Shown: positions 35,724 through 47,513 of the stretch, in pieces
Position numbering within the stretch: position 1 is the first letter of the stretch
Layout of the letters: each line of letters opens with the position of its first letter
From: Dasypus novemcinctus
Lineage: Eukaryota > Chordata > Mammalia > Cingulata > Dasypodidae
Length of the DNA stretch: 64,000 bases
Assembly: GCF_030445035.2 (NCBI RefSeq)
Contig: NC_092216.1
Coordinates: 13,269,405 to 13,333,404, forward strand
Reading direction: 5' to 3'
Made by a program: the position numbers and the translations under genes
Notes under the pieces: model-generated
What the model was told of the DNA's origin: nothing
What the model saw: only the letters and a program-made list of their open reading frames with translations
Databases searched by the model: none

Positions 35724-35803
35724 TTTATCCTGCACCTGGAATTGAACCCAGGACCTCATAAGTGGGTAACAGGTGCTCAACCACTGAGCCAAATTTGCTC
35801 CCT
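35724..35803 (-). mobile_element. DAS-type SINE head next to microsatellite
   Basis: TGCACCTGGAATTGAACCCA, GGACCTCATAAGTGGGTAAC, then TCAACCACTGAGCCAAATTT: inverted B and A boxes. Its tail is replaced or expanded by the (TCTTC)n array. Confidence 0.85.
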
Positions 35804-35829
35804 GAATTTGTGTGCTTGTTGTGTGTTTT

Positions 35830-35916
35830 TGTTTTTAGGAGGCACTGGGAACTGAAACTGAGGCCTCCCATGTAGGAAGCAGGCACTCAATCACTTAACC
35901 CATATCTGCTCCCCAG
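35830..35916 (-). mobile_element. DAS-type SINE head
   Basis: AGGAGGCACTGGGAACTGAA, CTGAGGCCTCCCATGTAGG and CAGGCACTCAATCACTTAAC on +, the reverse of a DAS head. Confidence 0.8.
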
Positions 35917-35934
35917 TTTTTGGTTTAAATTGAA

Positions 35935-36780
35935 CATTTTATATGATTACATTTTCTCTCCTGTCTTAGCCAATTAATTTCACTTCTTTTAAAAAAGATT
36001 TGTGTCTCCCCCAGAGCGTACAAAATCCGTTTATATCTAATCTTGGTCCACTTTCTAATAACATTATATCACCTCATCAGGAGAGTCGAAAACCTAACTG
36101 TAATCCCAATTCTTTTTTTTTTTTTAAAGATTTATTTATTTAATTCCCCCGCCTTCCCCCGGAGGTCTGTTCTCTGTGTCTATTTGCTGCGTCTTGTTTC
36201 TTTGTCCGCTTCTGTTGTCCTCAGCGGCATGGGAAGTGTGGGTGGCGCCATTCCTGGGCAGGCTGCATTTTCTTTCGCGCTGGGTGGCTCTCCTTACAGG
36301 TGCACTCCTTGCGCGTGGGGCTCCCCTACGCGGGGACACCCTGTGTAGCACGGCACTCCTTGCGCGTATCAGCACTGCGCATGGGCCAGCTCCACATGGG
36401 TCAAGGAGGCTCAGGGGGGTTTGAACCATGGACCTTCCATGTGGTAGATCGACGCCCGAACCACTGGGCCAAGTCTGTTTCCCATGTAATCCCAATTCTT
36501 TTGTCTTGCCTCTTTAAACACTCTTGTCATTCATTTCAGTTGTCTATAATTATAATCACCTAATATATTATTTTTAAGAAACTGCCATATATTAGATCTG
36601 TTAGAAGAAGAAATAATTTTTTTTAATTTTACCTTCATGTTCTTTCTCTAACATACTTCTTTTCTTAATGTATATCTGAGTTTTTAACCTATATCATTTT
36701 ACTCTGATGAACTTATTTGACTATTTCTGACAAGACAGAGTCCCTCAATTTTTGTATGTCTGAGAAAGTCTTTATTGTTG
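35935..36780 (-). mobile_element. Old L1-like ORF1/5' region, interrupted by a young SINE
   Basis: Weak antisense L1 text (for example TGTCTGAGAAAGTCTTTATT near 36757). The DAS SINE at 36117-36484 is inserted in it. Assignment is tentative. Confidence 0.4.
36117..36484 (-). mobile_element. Long DAS SINE, young, with perfect 18-bp target-site duplication
   Basis: Full-length composite SINE read on -: tRNA-like head (36484 downward, A box in GGCCCAGTGGTTCG-type text, B box in GGTTCAAACC), a GC-rich body with many CpGs at 36230-36400, a distal part ending AATAAATAAATCTTT, then poly-A (T-run on + at 36111-36124). Flanked by TGTAATCCCAATTCTTTT at 36099-36116 and 36485-36502, identical over 18 bp. 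The intact CpGs and perfect duplication make it one of the youngest insertions in the window. Confidence 0.9.
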
Positions 36781-37704
36781 CTTCAGTTTTTAAAAATTAA
36801 TTTTCATTAGAAAAGTTCTAGGTTTACAGAAAGATCATGCAGAAAACAGAGTTCCTATATAACCACCCCCATTTTTAGCAGTTTGCATTAGGCTGATACC
36901 AATATAAAATCTGTTGAAAGAATTTATTATAATTGTACAATTAACTATAGTTGACATTACTCAAGTAAAATATATATACCTCCTAAAACTTCTCCTTCTA
37001 ACCACATTCAGATACTATATATCCTTGAGTAGTGTCACAATCACCAGTATAGATTACTAAAAAATGTTCCATCATTTCAAACAGAATCTCTGCAAGATTA
37101 CTTCACCATTTCTTCCCCCATCCCGACCCCTGGTAACCTATATTCTAATTTCCGACTCTGAATTTGCTAATTATTTTATATGAATAAGATAATACAGTAT
37201 TTGTTCTTTTGTGTCTCACTTACTTCACTCAACATGATATCCTCAGATTTATGCATATTGTTGCATGTAACAGAACTTCATTCCTTTTCAGAGATGAATA
37301 ATATTCTGTTGTATATATGGGGTTTCAAATATTTTCTCCCATTGTATTGCATATTCTTATTTCCTTGATAAAGCCCCTTGCTGCACAAACATTTTTAATT
37401 TGCATGGAGCCCCATTGTCTATTTTTTCTTTCGTTGCTGTATTTTTGGAGAAAAGTCTGAAAACCACTGCATAACACCGGATCCTATAGATACTTCCCTA
37501 CATTTTCTTCTAGGAGTTTTATAGTTCTGGTTTTCATATTCTGTTTAGTCTTTGATCCCTATGAGTTAATTTTTATATATGGTGTCACGTAGGCATCCAC
37601 CTTCCTGATTTTGCACATGGATATCCTAATTTCCAGGATACATTTATTGGAAGAAACAGTTCTTTCTCACATGAATTGACTTGAAACCCTTATTAAAATT
37701 CATT

Positions 37705-37820
37705 TGGGAGAGCAGATGTGGCTCAAGCAGTTGGTGCCTGCTTCCCACATGGGAGTCCTATATTTGGTTTCTGCTGCCTCTAAAAAATGAAACAAAACAA
37801 AACAAACAAAAAACGAACAA
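37705..37820 (+). mobile_element. DAS-type SINE
   Basis: GGGAGAGCAGATGTGGCTCA (A box), AGCAGTTGGTGCCTGCTTCC, CATGGGAGTCC..., then an A-rich tail with AAACAAAACAAAAC. Standard DAS head in sense orientation. Confidence 0.88.
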
Positions 37821-37847
37821 CAAGGAGACAAATGAAAAAACCAACTC

Positions 37848-37945
37848 AGGGGAAATGATGTGGCTCAGTGATTGAGTGTCGGCTTCCCACTTACAAAGTC
37901 TGGGTTCAATCCCCCACCCCTGATACCTCAAAAGAAACAGATAAA
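37848..37945 (+). mobile_element. DAS-type SINE
   Basis: GGGGAAATGATGTGGCTCAG with A box TGGCTCAGTGATTG, then TCTGGGTTCAATCCCCC (B box GGTTCAATCCC) and a CCTCAAAAGAAACA tail. Lies 28 bp after the preceding SINE's tail. Confidence 0.88.
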
Positions 37946-40384
37946 TTCATATGGCTGTGATGTGAAGGTTTACTTCTGAACTCTTTGTTTGATTCCGTCA
38001 ATCTATAAATCTGTCCTTGTGTTTGACCAATGCAATATTATTTAAGTTTAAAATTGGGGTTTCCTCCAACTTCATTCTTTTTAAGAGATGGTTTAGGCTA
38101 TGTGGGGCCTCTTACTCTTCCATGCAGAATTTCTTTATTAGAGAGATTGTGGATTTACAGAGCAACATGCATAAAACACAGCATTCCTATATACCACCTT
38201 ACCACCAATAACATCGTGGATTAGTGTGGAACATTTGTTACAATGATAATAGCACATTTTTATAGTTGTACTATTAAAGTCCATGGTTTCACTGTTTGTG
38301 CAGTGCAGTTCCATGGATTTTTAAAAAATTGTATTATTAACTTACATACAATCTAACATTTCCCCTTTTAATCATATTTAAAACATATATTTCAGTTCTT
38401 TAACTTGCATTCACAATAGTGTTCTCTCATCAACAGGATCCTACCAAAACATTTCTGTCACTTTAAACACTTCACTTCAAACAGGAATCCTGTGCATTTT
38501 AAGCCTTAACTTCCCATGCCCATCCAAAGTGTACACTCAGTGGCTCTCAGTTTCATCGCAGCGATGGTCTATCATCAGTTAGGCCATTTTAGAATGTTTT
38601 GATAATTCCAAAAGGAAGAGTCCTGTTCCCCCTTATAACCCACAGTTGTTGACCTTTAGTATTGATAGAGTTTCTTTGCCTTTACCACTAAACTATCACA
38701 ATATCATAACTGTATCAGTTAAAATAGTCTTTCCATGCACCCCCACATTCTTAACACCTTGTCATAGAAGAACGTGTTTACATTTGTACTGCTAACCACA
38801 ATCATATCCACCACTGAAATCAGTTATACAGTCTGAAGATTATCCTCTACCTTTCTTTAAGTAGAAATTAACCCCTCTATGCTATTCCTTTCAGCCTCAT
38901 TCACATTTATAAATCAACAGTGTTAGTTATACTGCATGTTACCGTCAACTCTAAACATTACCACACATCACAGCCCCTGCTTACTAACATTCTACTTAGA
39001 TTGAACATCAGCTCCTCCTTCTAATCTCTTAGTAACCTGTACTCTGAAATTTAATTCCATGAGTTTACTCTTCATATTTAGTTATTAGTGAGACTATGAT
39101 ATTTGTCATTTTTGTCTGCCTTATTTCACTCAACATAATTTCCTGAACTTTTATCCATGTTGACCCATGCATCCTAAATACCTTTCTACTTAGAGTTGAG
39201 TAGTATTCCATTATCTGCATATATCACATTTTGCTTATCTATTAATCAGTGATGTACATTAAGGTTGCTTCCATCTTTTGGAAGTTTTGACTTATGCCAC
39301 TGTGAACAGCAGTGTGCAAATGTCTGTTCGGTTTTGCTTTCAGTTTTTCTGAATATATTCCTAGTAGCAGTATTGCTGGAGAATGTGGCATTTCTATATT
39401 TAGCTTCCTGAGGAACCTCCAAACTCTCTTCCATGAGGCTACACCATACTCTCTTCCCACCAGCAGTGAAGGAGTGTTCCTTTTATTCCACATCCCCTCT
39501 AGCACTTGTAGTTTTCAGGGCCTTTTTGTATTGTTTTACTCTGTTCTTGTTTTTAATAATGGCCATTTATAAGATATTGTAGTTTTGATCTGCATTTCCC
39601 TAATAGCAGTGATGTTGAGCATCTTTTCATGTGCTTTTTGGCTGTTTTTATATCTTCTTTGGAAAAAATGTATGTCTCAGTCTTTTGCACATTTTTAATT
39701 GGATTGCCTTTTTATCATTGAGTTGCATGAGCTCTTTATATAAAATGGAGATCAAACACTTATCAGATATGTGGTTTCGTAATGTTTTCTCACATTGAGT
39801 AGACTTCTTTTGCACCTTAACAAACTCCTTTGAAGTACAAAAGTGTTTAATTTTGAGGAGGTCCCATTTATCTATTTTTTCCTTCAATGTTCTGGTTTTG
39901 GGTGTAAGGTCAAAGAAAACACTATCCATCGAGGATCTTGAAGATGTTTTCCTAAAATTTCTTATAGGATTTTTATGGTTGTAGCGTTTATATTTAGGTC
40001 CTTGAGTTAATTTTTGTATAAGGTGTGATATAAGATATTGACATGTTGTTCTCCCAACACCATTTGTTGAAAGATTGTTCAGACACAGCTGGGTTTTCAC
40101 AGCCTTGTTAAATAATCAATTGACCCTATATGTGAAGGTATATTTCTGAACTTTCATTTTAATTCCATTGATCAATCTTTCTATTTTGATGTCAGTACCA
40201 TTCTATTTTCTCTACTATATGTAAGTAATATAGTTTCAAGTCAGGAGGTGAGACTCCTCCAACTTTCTTCTTCTCTTTTAAGATATTTTTGGCTTTTAGG
40301 GAACCCTTCCTTCCAAACAAATTTGATAATTGGCTTTTCCATTTCTACATAAAATCTACCAGATAGGGCATTTTTAGAGCATTA

Positions 40385-40700
40385 GAATTGTTCTGCATGA
40401 TCTTGCAGTAACAGATATAGGCCATTTTAAATTTCATCAAAAATTGTAAAAGCGTATGATCCAAAATGCAAGTCGTATTGTAAACTGATGGCCATGGCTA
40501 GTAGCAATTCTTCAATTGTAACAACTGTACCATCCACTGATCCATGTAAAGTGTTATTAATAGGGGAAAGGGAAAAGGGGAGGGCTTTGGTTATATGGCA
40601 ATCCCCCTATATTATCTAGTGACTTTTTTATAACCTAAAGCTTCTTTGAACTTAAAATGGAAAAACACAAGATACTGGGGAAGTAAGTATATGGAAGAAA
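40385..40700 (+). mobile_element. L1 3' end, plus strand
   Basis: CTTGCAGTAACAGATATAGG, ATTTCATCAAAAATTG..., GTAAACTGATGGCCATGGCT and AGTAGCAATTCTTCAA blocks match the 42525-42660 L1 3' end, including GGGGAAAGGGAAAAGGGGAG near the terminus. Confidence 0.65.
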
Positions 40701-40802
40701 ATGTCATTGTACACACAAGACAACAGATCTTACAGTGATGAAGGTCAATGTCTAAAAAGCATTTTTTATTAAGATATAAATTTTTAAATTTTGTTCTTTT
40801 TT

Positions 40803-40986
40803 AAAAGGTTTATTTTATTTATTTCTTCCCCCTCCTCTTGTTGTTTGCACTTGCTGTCTGCTCTCTGTGTCTGTTCATTTTTGCTCTCTGTGTCTGCTTG
40901 CCTTTTTTAGGAGGCACCAGTAACCAAACTGGGACCTCACATGTAGGAGAGGCACCCAATCACTTGAGCCACATCTTCTCCCTGGT
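40803..40986 (-). mobile_element. DAS-type SINE
   Basis: TTTATTTTATTTATTTCTTC tail, TTGTTTGCACTTGCTGTCTG, then AGGAGGCACCAGTAACC..., ACTGGGACCTCACATGTAGG and CCAATCACTTGAGCCACATC. Almost complete, with an internal duplication of the CTCTGTGTCTG block. Confidence 0.82.
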
Positions 40987-41029
40987 GGTTGTATCCACAT
41001 TGTGTCTTTTCATTGCATTGTTGCACCCA

Positions 41030-41157
41030 CTCACTGAACCAACCCCTTGCCTCAGCTCCCTGTATTGTTCATCTTCTTTAGGAGACATCAGGAACGGAAC
41101 CTGGGAACTTCATGTGGTAGATGGTGGCCCAACTGCTTGAGCTATACCTGCTCCCTG
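41030..41157 (-). mobile_element. DAS-type SINE
   Basis: CACTCACTGAACCAA..., TTAGGAGACATCAGGAACGG, ACCTGGGAACTTCATGTGGT and CAACTGCTTGAGCTATACCT: the reverse of a DAS head. Confidence 0.78.
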
Positions 41158-41199
41158 TATTATTTTTAAAAGCATTACTATTATTTCATCTTAGTTTTC

Positions 41200-42785
41200 T
41201 TTTGCTACTCTCTTGGCTTCATCTTTGGAGAGGATTTGGGTCACAGAAGGGTCACAACTGTGACAGGTGTTGGGGTATCAGTGATGGGGTATGCATGGAA
41301 TGGGGTTCTCCTGGGGCATGCCTCTGAGGCATATGAATGTGTTCAAGGGTTTATGAGGCATTGTCACAGTGGGTCGAGATCCACACGATAACCAAAAGAA
41401 TATTGAATTCCCATCCTGGGGAGTTCTGTAACATATTCTAATGGGAAAGTGAGAATCCTACAAGTACAGGGGCAGGGACTAGTGAGAGAGGATTGATGGT
41501 TGTGCCAACCCCTTGATGTCAATGATTGTACTCATGGAACTCTTCTTTTGAAATTGAAATTGAAACTTAGCCAAGTATTATATGTTGCCTAAGAGTTACC
41601 TCCTGAGGGCCTCCTTGTTGCTCAAATGTGGCCTCCTTTTAAGTCAAACTCAGCATATAAATGCACTCTCTTCCCCACAATGTGGGGCATGACTCCCCAG
41701 GATGAGCTTCTATGGCACCAAGGGGTTATTACCAAGCACCGACTTGCAAAACCTGGAAAAAGTCCTTGACCATAAGTGGGAAAGGGTAAATACAAGTGAG
41801 TTTTCATGGCTAAGAGATTTAACATGAGTTGGAATGTCATTCCAGAGGTTATGTTTATGGACATTTTGGCAGGATTTCATTGACTGCCACAGAAACTAGT
41901 GCCCCAAATAGCAGGGCTCCTGAGGGCTCTAGAGAAACCCAGACACTATAGGCAGGGTAGACCACTCAGGAGTTTGGCACTCTGCTTTGAATTTATGCCC
42001 CCTAGTGTAACAGAATTGGACTTATTTGGGTTTAACTCTTCTGCCCTTTCTATTTGAACTTATGGTTAGTACTATACTTGGTAAGTACATGTCCAAGAGA
42101 TTTAAATCTTTGGACCATCCATGCACCAGTTTAGCCCTGAATCTCAGGAGAGTTTCAGAATCTACTCTTCAATTCAATGGACTTATCCAGGAAAAATAAC
42201 AAGGCGGTTATGTTGGACAATATCCTTCACAAGGAACAGAGAGAGTCTAACTGCAAGCAATATGGTTCCATCCATCTGCTCCATGGAATCTAAGTACCCT
42301 CTCAATTAGAGGCAGAGTGGGCATTACCATCCTTAAATCCTCAAGATTGGGGAGTGAACAACCGCCTAAAATAGAGTTGTTAGTCTACCATTGCCTTGTT
42401 ATTATAGTAGCAATGGAAGAGCTTTTATCATTAATGTGGAGGCAGTAGCCACTGGAGGTCCTGAGGGAAGGGCGAGGGAAAAATAGATGTAATATGGGGC
42501 CATTTTTTGGACAGTGGAATTGTCCAGCTTGTCATTGTGGTGACAGATACAGGCTATTATATATCTTTCATAACTTACAAAATTGCGTGGGGCAGAGTGT
42601 AAAGTATAATGTAAATTATAATCCACATCTAGCAGCAATGCTTCAAAACATTCATCAATAGAAACAAATGTACCACACTAATGAAATATGTTGTTAATGT
42701 GGGAGACTGTGGGAGGGGAAGGGAGAAACACATATGGAAAGTCCCTATGTTTTTTTATGTAACATTTATGTAATCTGAACTTACT
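41200..42785 (+). mobile_element. L1 insertion consisting only of 3' UTR, plus strand
   Basis: Sense copy of the long L1 3' UTR: GGGGCATGACTCCCCAGGAT near 41685, CACCAAGGGGTTATTACCAA near 41718, GCATATAAATGCACTCTC, the ACCAACTTGCAAAACC region and a final ...GGGAGGGGAAGGGAGAAACA (42711) with TTTTTTTATGTAACATTTAT at the end. No ORF2. Confidence 0.8.
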
Positions 42786-42935
42786 TTTTTAAAAAAATGA
42801 TATTGGAATTTTTATTGGCATTGCATTGTATTTGTAAATCAGATAGGATAAAATTGACATCTTAACATCATTTGGTATTCCAACCCATGAACATAGATGG
42901 TCCTTCCATTTATTGAGGTCTTCTTTGGTTTCTTT

Positions 42936-43570
42936 TTTTTTTTTCCCAATTTCTACTCAATTTATTCATTTTTAAAAAAATATTACATTCAAAAAATATG
43001 AGTTCCCCATTCACCCCTACTGCCCCCAGCCCACCACTCCCCCGACAGTAACACTCTCCCCCATCATCATGACACATCCATTGCATCTGATGAGTACATC
43101 TCTGGGTGTCGCTGCACCCCATGGCCTGTGGTACACACCATAGCCCATACTCTCCCACGTTCCATCCAGTGGGCCATGGGAGGACATACAATGTCCGGCA
43201 ATTGTCCCTGCAGCACCATTCAGGACAACTCCAAGTCCCGAAAATGCCTCCACATCTCATCTCTTCCTCCCATTCCCCGCACCCAGCAGCCACCATGGCC
43301 ACTTTTTCCACACAAATGCCACATTTTCTCGATTATTAACCACAATAGTTCATGAGTAAGATATCATTAAGTCCACTCTTATCCTTACTGTATTCCTCCT
43401 TCCTGTGGACCTTCGCTTTGTTGTGTCCATTCCATATCTATGTCAAGAGGGGGTTTAGATTCCACATGGATACTGGATGCAATCCTCCTGCTTTCAGTTG
43501 TAGGCACTCTAGGCTCCAAGAGAAGCTCAATAATTAGGAAAAAAAGAAAAGAAAAAGATAGGATGTAGAA
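42936..43570 (-). mobile_element. 5'-inverted (twin-primed) L1 3' UTR insertion
   Basis: From the T-run, 42945-43517 follows 7931-8490 of the full-length L1 3' UTR on -. The last part, 43518-43570, switches strand and matches the reverse complement of 9677-9733 (GAGAAGCTCAATAATTAGG, then a GATAGGATGTAGAA end). A perfect 15-bp target-site duplication, TTCTTTGGTTTCTTT, flanks it at 42921-42935 and 43571-43585. This is the signature of L1 twin priming. Confidence 0.9.
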
Positions 43571-45434
43571 TTCTTTGGTTTCTTTAAGCAATGTTTTTTT
43601 TTAGTTTTCTATGGTCTTTTTTGTCCTTGGTTACGTTTATTGCTAAGGATTTTTTTCTTTTAGTATTGCTATTGTAAATCATATTATTTTTATGACTTCT
43701 CATATTCTTCATTAGTGATAGATAGAAATACTACTGATTTTTTGCTTGTTTAATCCTGCCACTTTGCTGAAACCACCTCTTAGTCCTAGTAACTTTGTTG
43801 TGGATATTGTAGGATTTTCTAAGTGGAGGATCATCTCATCAGCAAATGGTAGAAGTTTTACTTCTTGCTTTCCTATTCAGGTCATTTTTTTTCTTTTTCA
43901 TGCCTAACTGCTTTAGCTAGAGCTTCTAGCACAATATTAAATGATAGAAGCTACAGTGGGCATTCTTGTTTTGTGCCCAGTCTCAACCAGAAAGCTTTTA
44001 GTCTTTCACTGTTGAGTACAGTGTTTGCTTTGGGCTTTTCATATATGCCCTTTACCATGTTGAGAACATTTCCCTCTAATCTTTAGACTGTTTTTTCAAG
44101 AAAGACTGTATTTTGACAAAAGTCTTTTCATGGTCAGTCAAGATGATTGTGGTTTTCTTCTTCAGTTTATTTAGGTGATGATTTAAACTGATCAGTTATC
44201 TTGTGCTGAATGATCCTTGTATCAAGGGATAACACCCACATGATCACAGTGTGAAATTCTTTTACTGTGCTTTGGGTTTCAGTTAGCAAGTATTTTGCTG
44301 AGGATTTTTTGCATCTATATTCACTAGAGAAATTGGTCTGTGATTTTCTTTTTCATTGTAACTTTATCTGGTTTTCTAGTAGGGTGATGTTGGCTTCATA
44401 GAATGACTCTGGTAGCATTCTTTCCTCTTCAGTTTTTTATAAGAGCTTGAGCAAGATTGCTATTTTATCTTCTTCAAATGATTGGTAGAATTTACCTGTG
44501 TCACTTATGGTCCTAGCTATTCATTTGGGGGAGGTTTTCTAATGATTGTTTCAATCTCCTTACCTGTTATTAATTTGTTGTGTCTTCTCTTTCTTTTAGG
44601 GTCAGTGTAGTTTGTGTGTTTCTAGGAATTTGTCCATTTCATCCATGTTGTCTTGTTTATTAGAGTACAGTTTCTCATAATATCCTCTTATGATCTCTTT
44701 TATTTCTTTCATGTCAGTTGTAATGTACCCTCTCTCATTTCTGCAGCTTTTGTCCTTTTTTCTTTGTCAGTCTAGCTAATGATTTGTCAATTTTATTGAT
44801 CTTCTCAAAGAACTAGCTTTTGGTTTTGTTGATTCTCTTTTTTTGGTGGTGTTCTCCTTTCTCTTTCCTCCAGTCTTTACTTCCATTCTTCTTGTTGCTT
44901 CCAGGATTAGTTTGCTGTTCTTTTTTTAGTTCCCCTAAGTATGCAGTTAGGTCTTCCAATTTAGTTCTTTCTTCTTTTTTAAGGTAGACATTGAAGGCTA
45001 TAAATTACCCTATCTACACTGCCTTTGCTGTATCCCAAAGATGAATTTTCATTCTTGTGACCAACATGTGGCCTCTTATGAAGAATGATCTATGTGCCCT
45101 TGAGAATAATGTATTCCCTGCATTTTTGGGGTGTATGGCTCTATAAATGTTTGTTAGGTCTAGTTCATTTATCATAATATTCATGTTCTCAGTTTCCTTA
45201 TTTATCCTCTGTCAAGATATTATATCAAAGTCTCCAACTATTATTGTTGAGATGTCTATTTCTCCCTTCAGTTTGCCATTGTGTGCATCACGTATTTTAG
45301 GTGCATAGATATTTATTATTGTTATTTCCTCTTGATGAGTTGTCCCTTTTACTGTTTATCTCTTATGTCAGTTTTGCATTTAAAATCTAAGTGTCTGAAA
45401 TTAGAATTGCTACTCGAGATCTTTTATTGTTTAC

Positions 45435-45919
45435 TGTAGATGTTTAATATTATTGATGAATTGCAAGGAGAAATGGATTATGTTTGTAATCTGATCTTTA
45501 CCTGGCATGATTGAGTTATGATTAGGGTGGTTATTCCCCACCGCTTGGTGGGTGGGGACTCAGATAAAAGGCATGGCAAAGAACAGAGTTGAGGTTTTCT
45601 GATAAAGTTTTGATGTTGGAATTTGCTGCCAAAGACTTAAGGTTACAGGAAGTAACCTCACAGAGGGAAGAGAAGCCAGCCCCAGGAAGAAAGGAACCTT
45701 GAACCCAGAGAAAAACAAGCCCCAGGAATGTAGGAGCCCAACAAGCCTGAACCCTTACAGATTTCATCAGCCATCTTGCTCCAAATAGACTTTGGTGAAG
45801 AAAGTAACTTATGCTTTATGACCTTGTAACTCTAAGTTCCTACCTCAAATAAATACCCATGATAAAAAGCAACCAATTTCTGGTATTTTGCAGCAGAACC
45901 CCTTTGGCTGACTAATACA
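45435..45919 (+). mobile_element. 5' LTR of the MaLR-like element
   Basis: 485 bp starting TG and ending ...CTAATACA. The TATA-like GATAAAAGGC is near 45563 and the polyA signal AATAAA near 45850. Confidence 0.78.
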
Positions 45920-47513
45920 GAAATTGGTACTGAGGAATGGGGAAGTGCTTTTGTAATTACCAAAATGCTGGAACAGTTTTATAAATGGGTAAGGGGTATT
46001 TTTTGGAGGAATTTTAAGATGCCTGATGGAAAAGGCCTAGCTCAGTTTGAAGAGACTGTTGATAGCACTATGAATGCTAAAGAGATTTTTTATGATGCTT
46101 TTGAAGTAAATGATGAAACTATTATTGGAAACTGGAGGAAAGGTGAACCATGTTATAAGTTGCAGAGAACTTAGCAAGATTAATTCCTGGTGTTGTATGG
46201 AAGGCAAAATTTCAAAATGGCAAGGCTGAGCATTTAGGTGAAGAACTTTCCAAGGTAAACTCTGAGAATGCAGCTTGGCTTCTACTTGCTGCTTTTAGCA
46301 AAATGCTGCATGAGAGAGAATAAGCTAAGTAATGAACTGTTTGGCCAAAGGGAAACAGAGACTGATTCCAGAAGTTCTAAGCCTTTGGAAATCAAGCTAC
46401 CAGATGAAAGTGGCCCATTTCAGGACTTAACTAAACTTGGAACTGTTAAATCAAGATTGAAGGTGTAGTTACCTAGGAAAGACTTGTGGAAAGTCTTACT
46501 GTCTGATGGCTTGGACCCCTGCCTCCAGCTAGCTAAACCAACAGTCTGTTTCAGAGTGCTGTATGAACAAAACTACTGTCAGCCTGAAATAAAAAGGACA
46601 TGGAAAGGAGAGCTTGAAGGAGAAATAGCTTTAAAAGGAAAACAATGGAAGCTGAGATCTGGCATTCAGACATCACTTTGGGCCAAGAGAGGAACCTCAC
46701 CCGTGTGTACAGAGAGGGTGAGTTTGTTCCCTCTTAGTGGATGTTCCTGTCCAATGTTCTGGGAGAGTTTTGCTGCCTCCAGGTACATAGAGGGTGGGAC
46801 ACATACCCCAAGGATTAGCGTCATTAAGGACAGCACTCCACAGTTCTGAGTGGAATGGACCTGTCCCACAAAGGTTAGGGGAGGCCAGGTGGTCAACCTG
46901 TTACTCTGAGAGGGTTGAGCCTGTATGCAAGGGTTAGGGAGGGCCAGGTGGTCAACTCATTGCTCTGAAAGGGTTGAGCTTGTATGCCAAAGTGTAGGCG
47001 GAATATTGTCTTCACATCATTGTACTATGGGAGTTAAGACACTAACCCAAGGATTGGATGAAGAGTGGCTGTCACCCCAACACTCTTAGAAGGCGAGGTC
47101 TGGAGCTTGGTTGACACCCAGATGCCTTATGAGGGTGGAACGAAGAAAATGGCCATTGCGCAAGCATGTGGAAAGGGTGGGTTCCTATAAGATCCCAAGG
47201 AGAAAAAACTATCATCTTAAGAATGACTCTCAGACTTTAAAATCAAATAGAGGATGCCCTGCAGGTCTACTGAACTGCAGAATAACTGTAACTCATGGTT
47301 CCCTTCCAATTTCTCCTTAGTGTAATGAAAATGTTAGCCTTTTTCTATTCAGTTGTGTATTAGAAGCAGATTGTTTTGTAATTTCAGAGGTCTGTAGCAG
47401 ACTTGTCCCAGGACAAACTGTATTTCTTTAAATTGTGATATGATTTATTACTTGAATTATAATGATTTATTTTTTTAATATTGTATTGTCTTTTTGGAAT
47501 TCAAAGGGTGGAA
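45920..47513 (+). other. MaLR-like internal region, no intact ORF
   Basis: Open stretches of up to ~120 codons (for example 45965-46174 and 46484-46849) have no protein I recognise; MaLR elements carry only a vestigial gag-like region. Near 46870-46990 a 59-bp unit is repeated (GGTTAGGG...GGCCAGGTGGTCAAC at 46873 and 46932). A short purine-rich run, AAAGGGTGGAA, precedes the 3' LTR and fits a polypurine tract. Confidence 0.6.

Larger units (their letters stand above)
36781..38130 (-). mobile_element. Old L1: 3' UTR and ORF2 C-terminal part
   Basis: Starts with an antisense 3' UTR (AAAAGTTCTAGGTTTACAGA near 36812), then ORF2 C-terminal and RT text to about 38130, where a new L1 3' UTR begins. 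Interrupted by two plus-strand SINEs. Confidence 0.65.

Noticed and set aside
35547..35792. Open frame on - with a KRREE repeat
   Set aside because: It is the translation of the (TCTTC)n microsatellite running into a SINE; not a gene.
46484..46849. 121-codon open frame on + in the MaLR internal region
   Set aside because: No recognisable domain; lies in a non-autonomous retroelement. Kept only as internal region.
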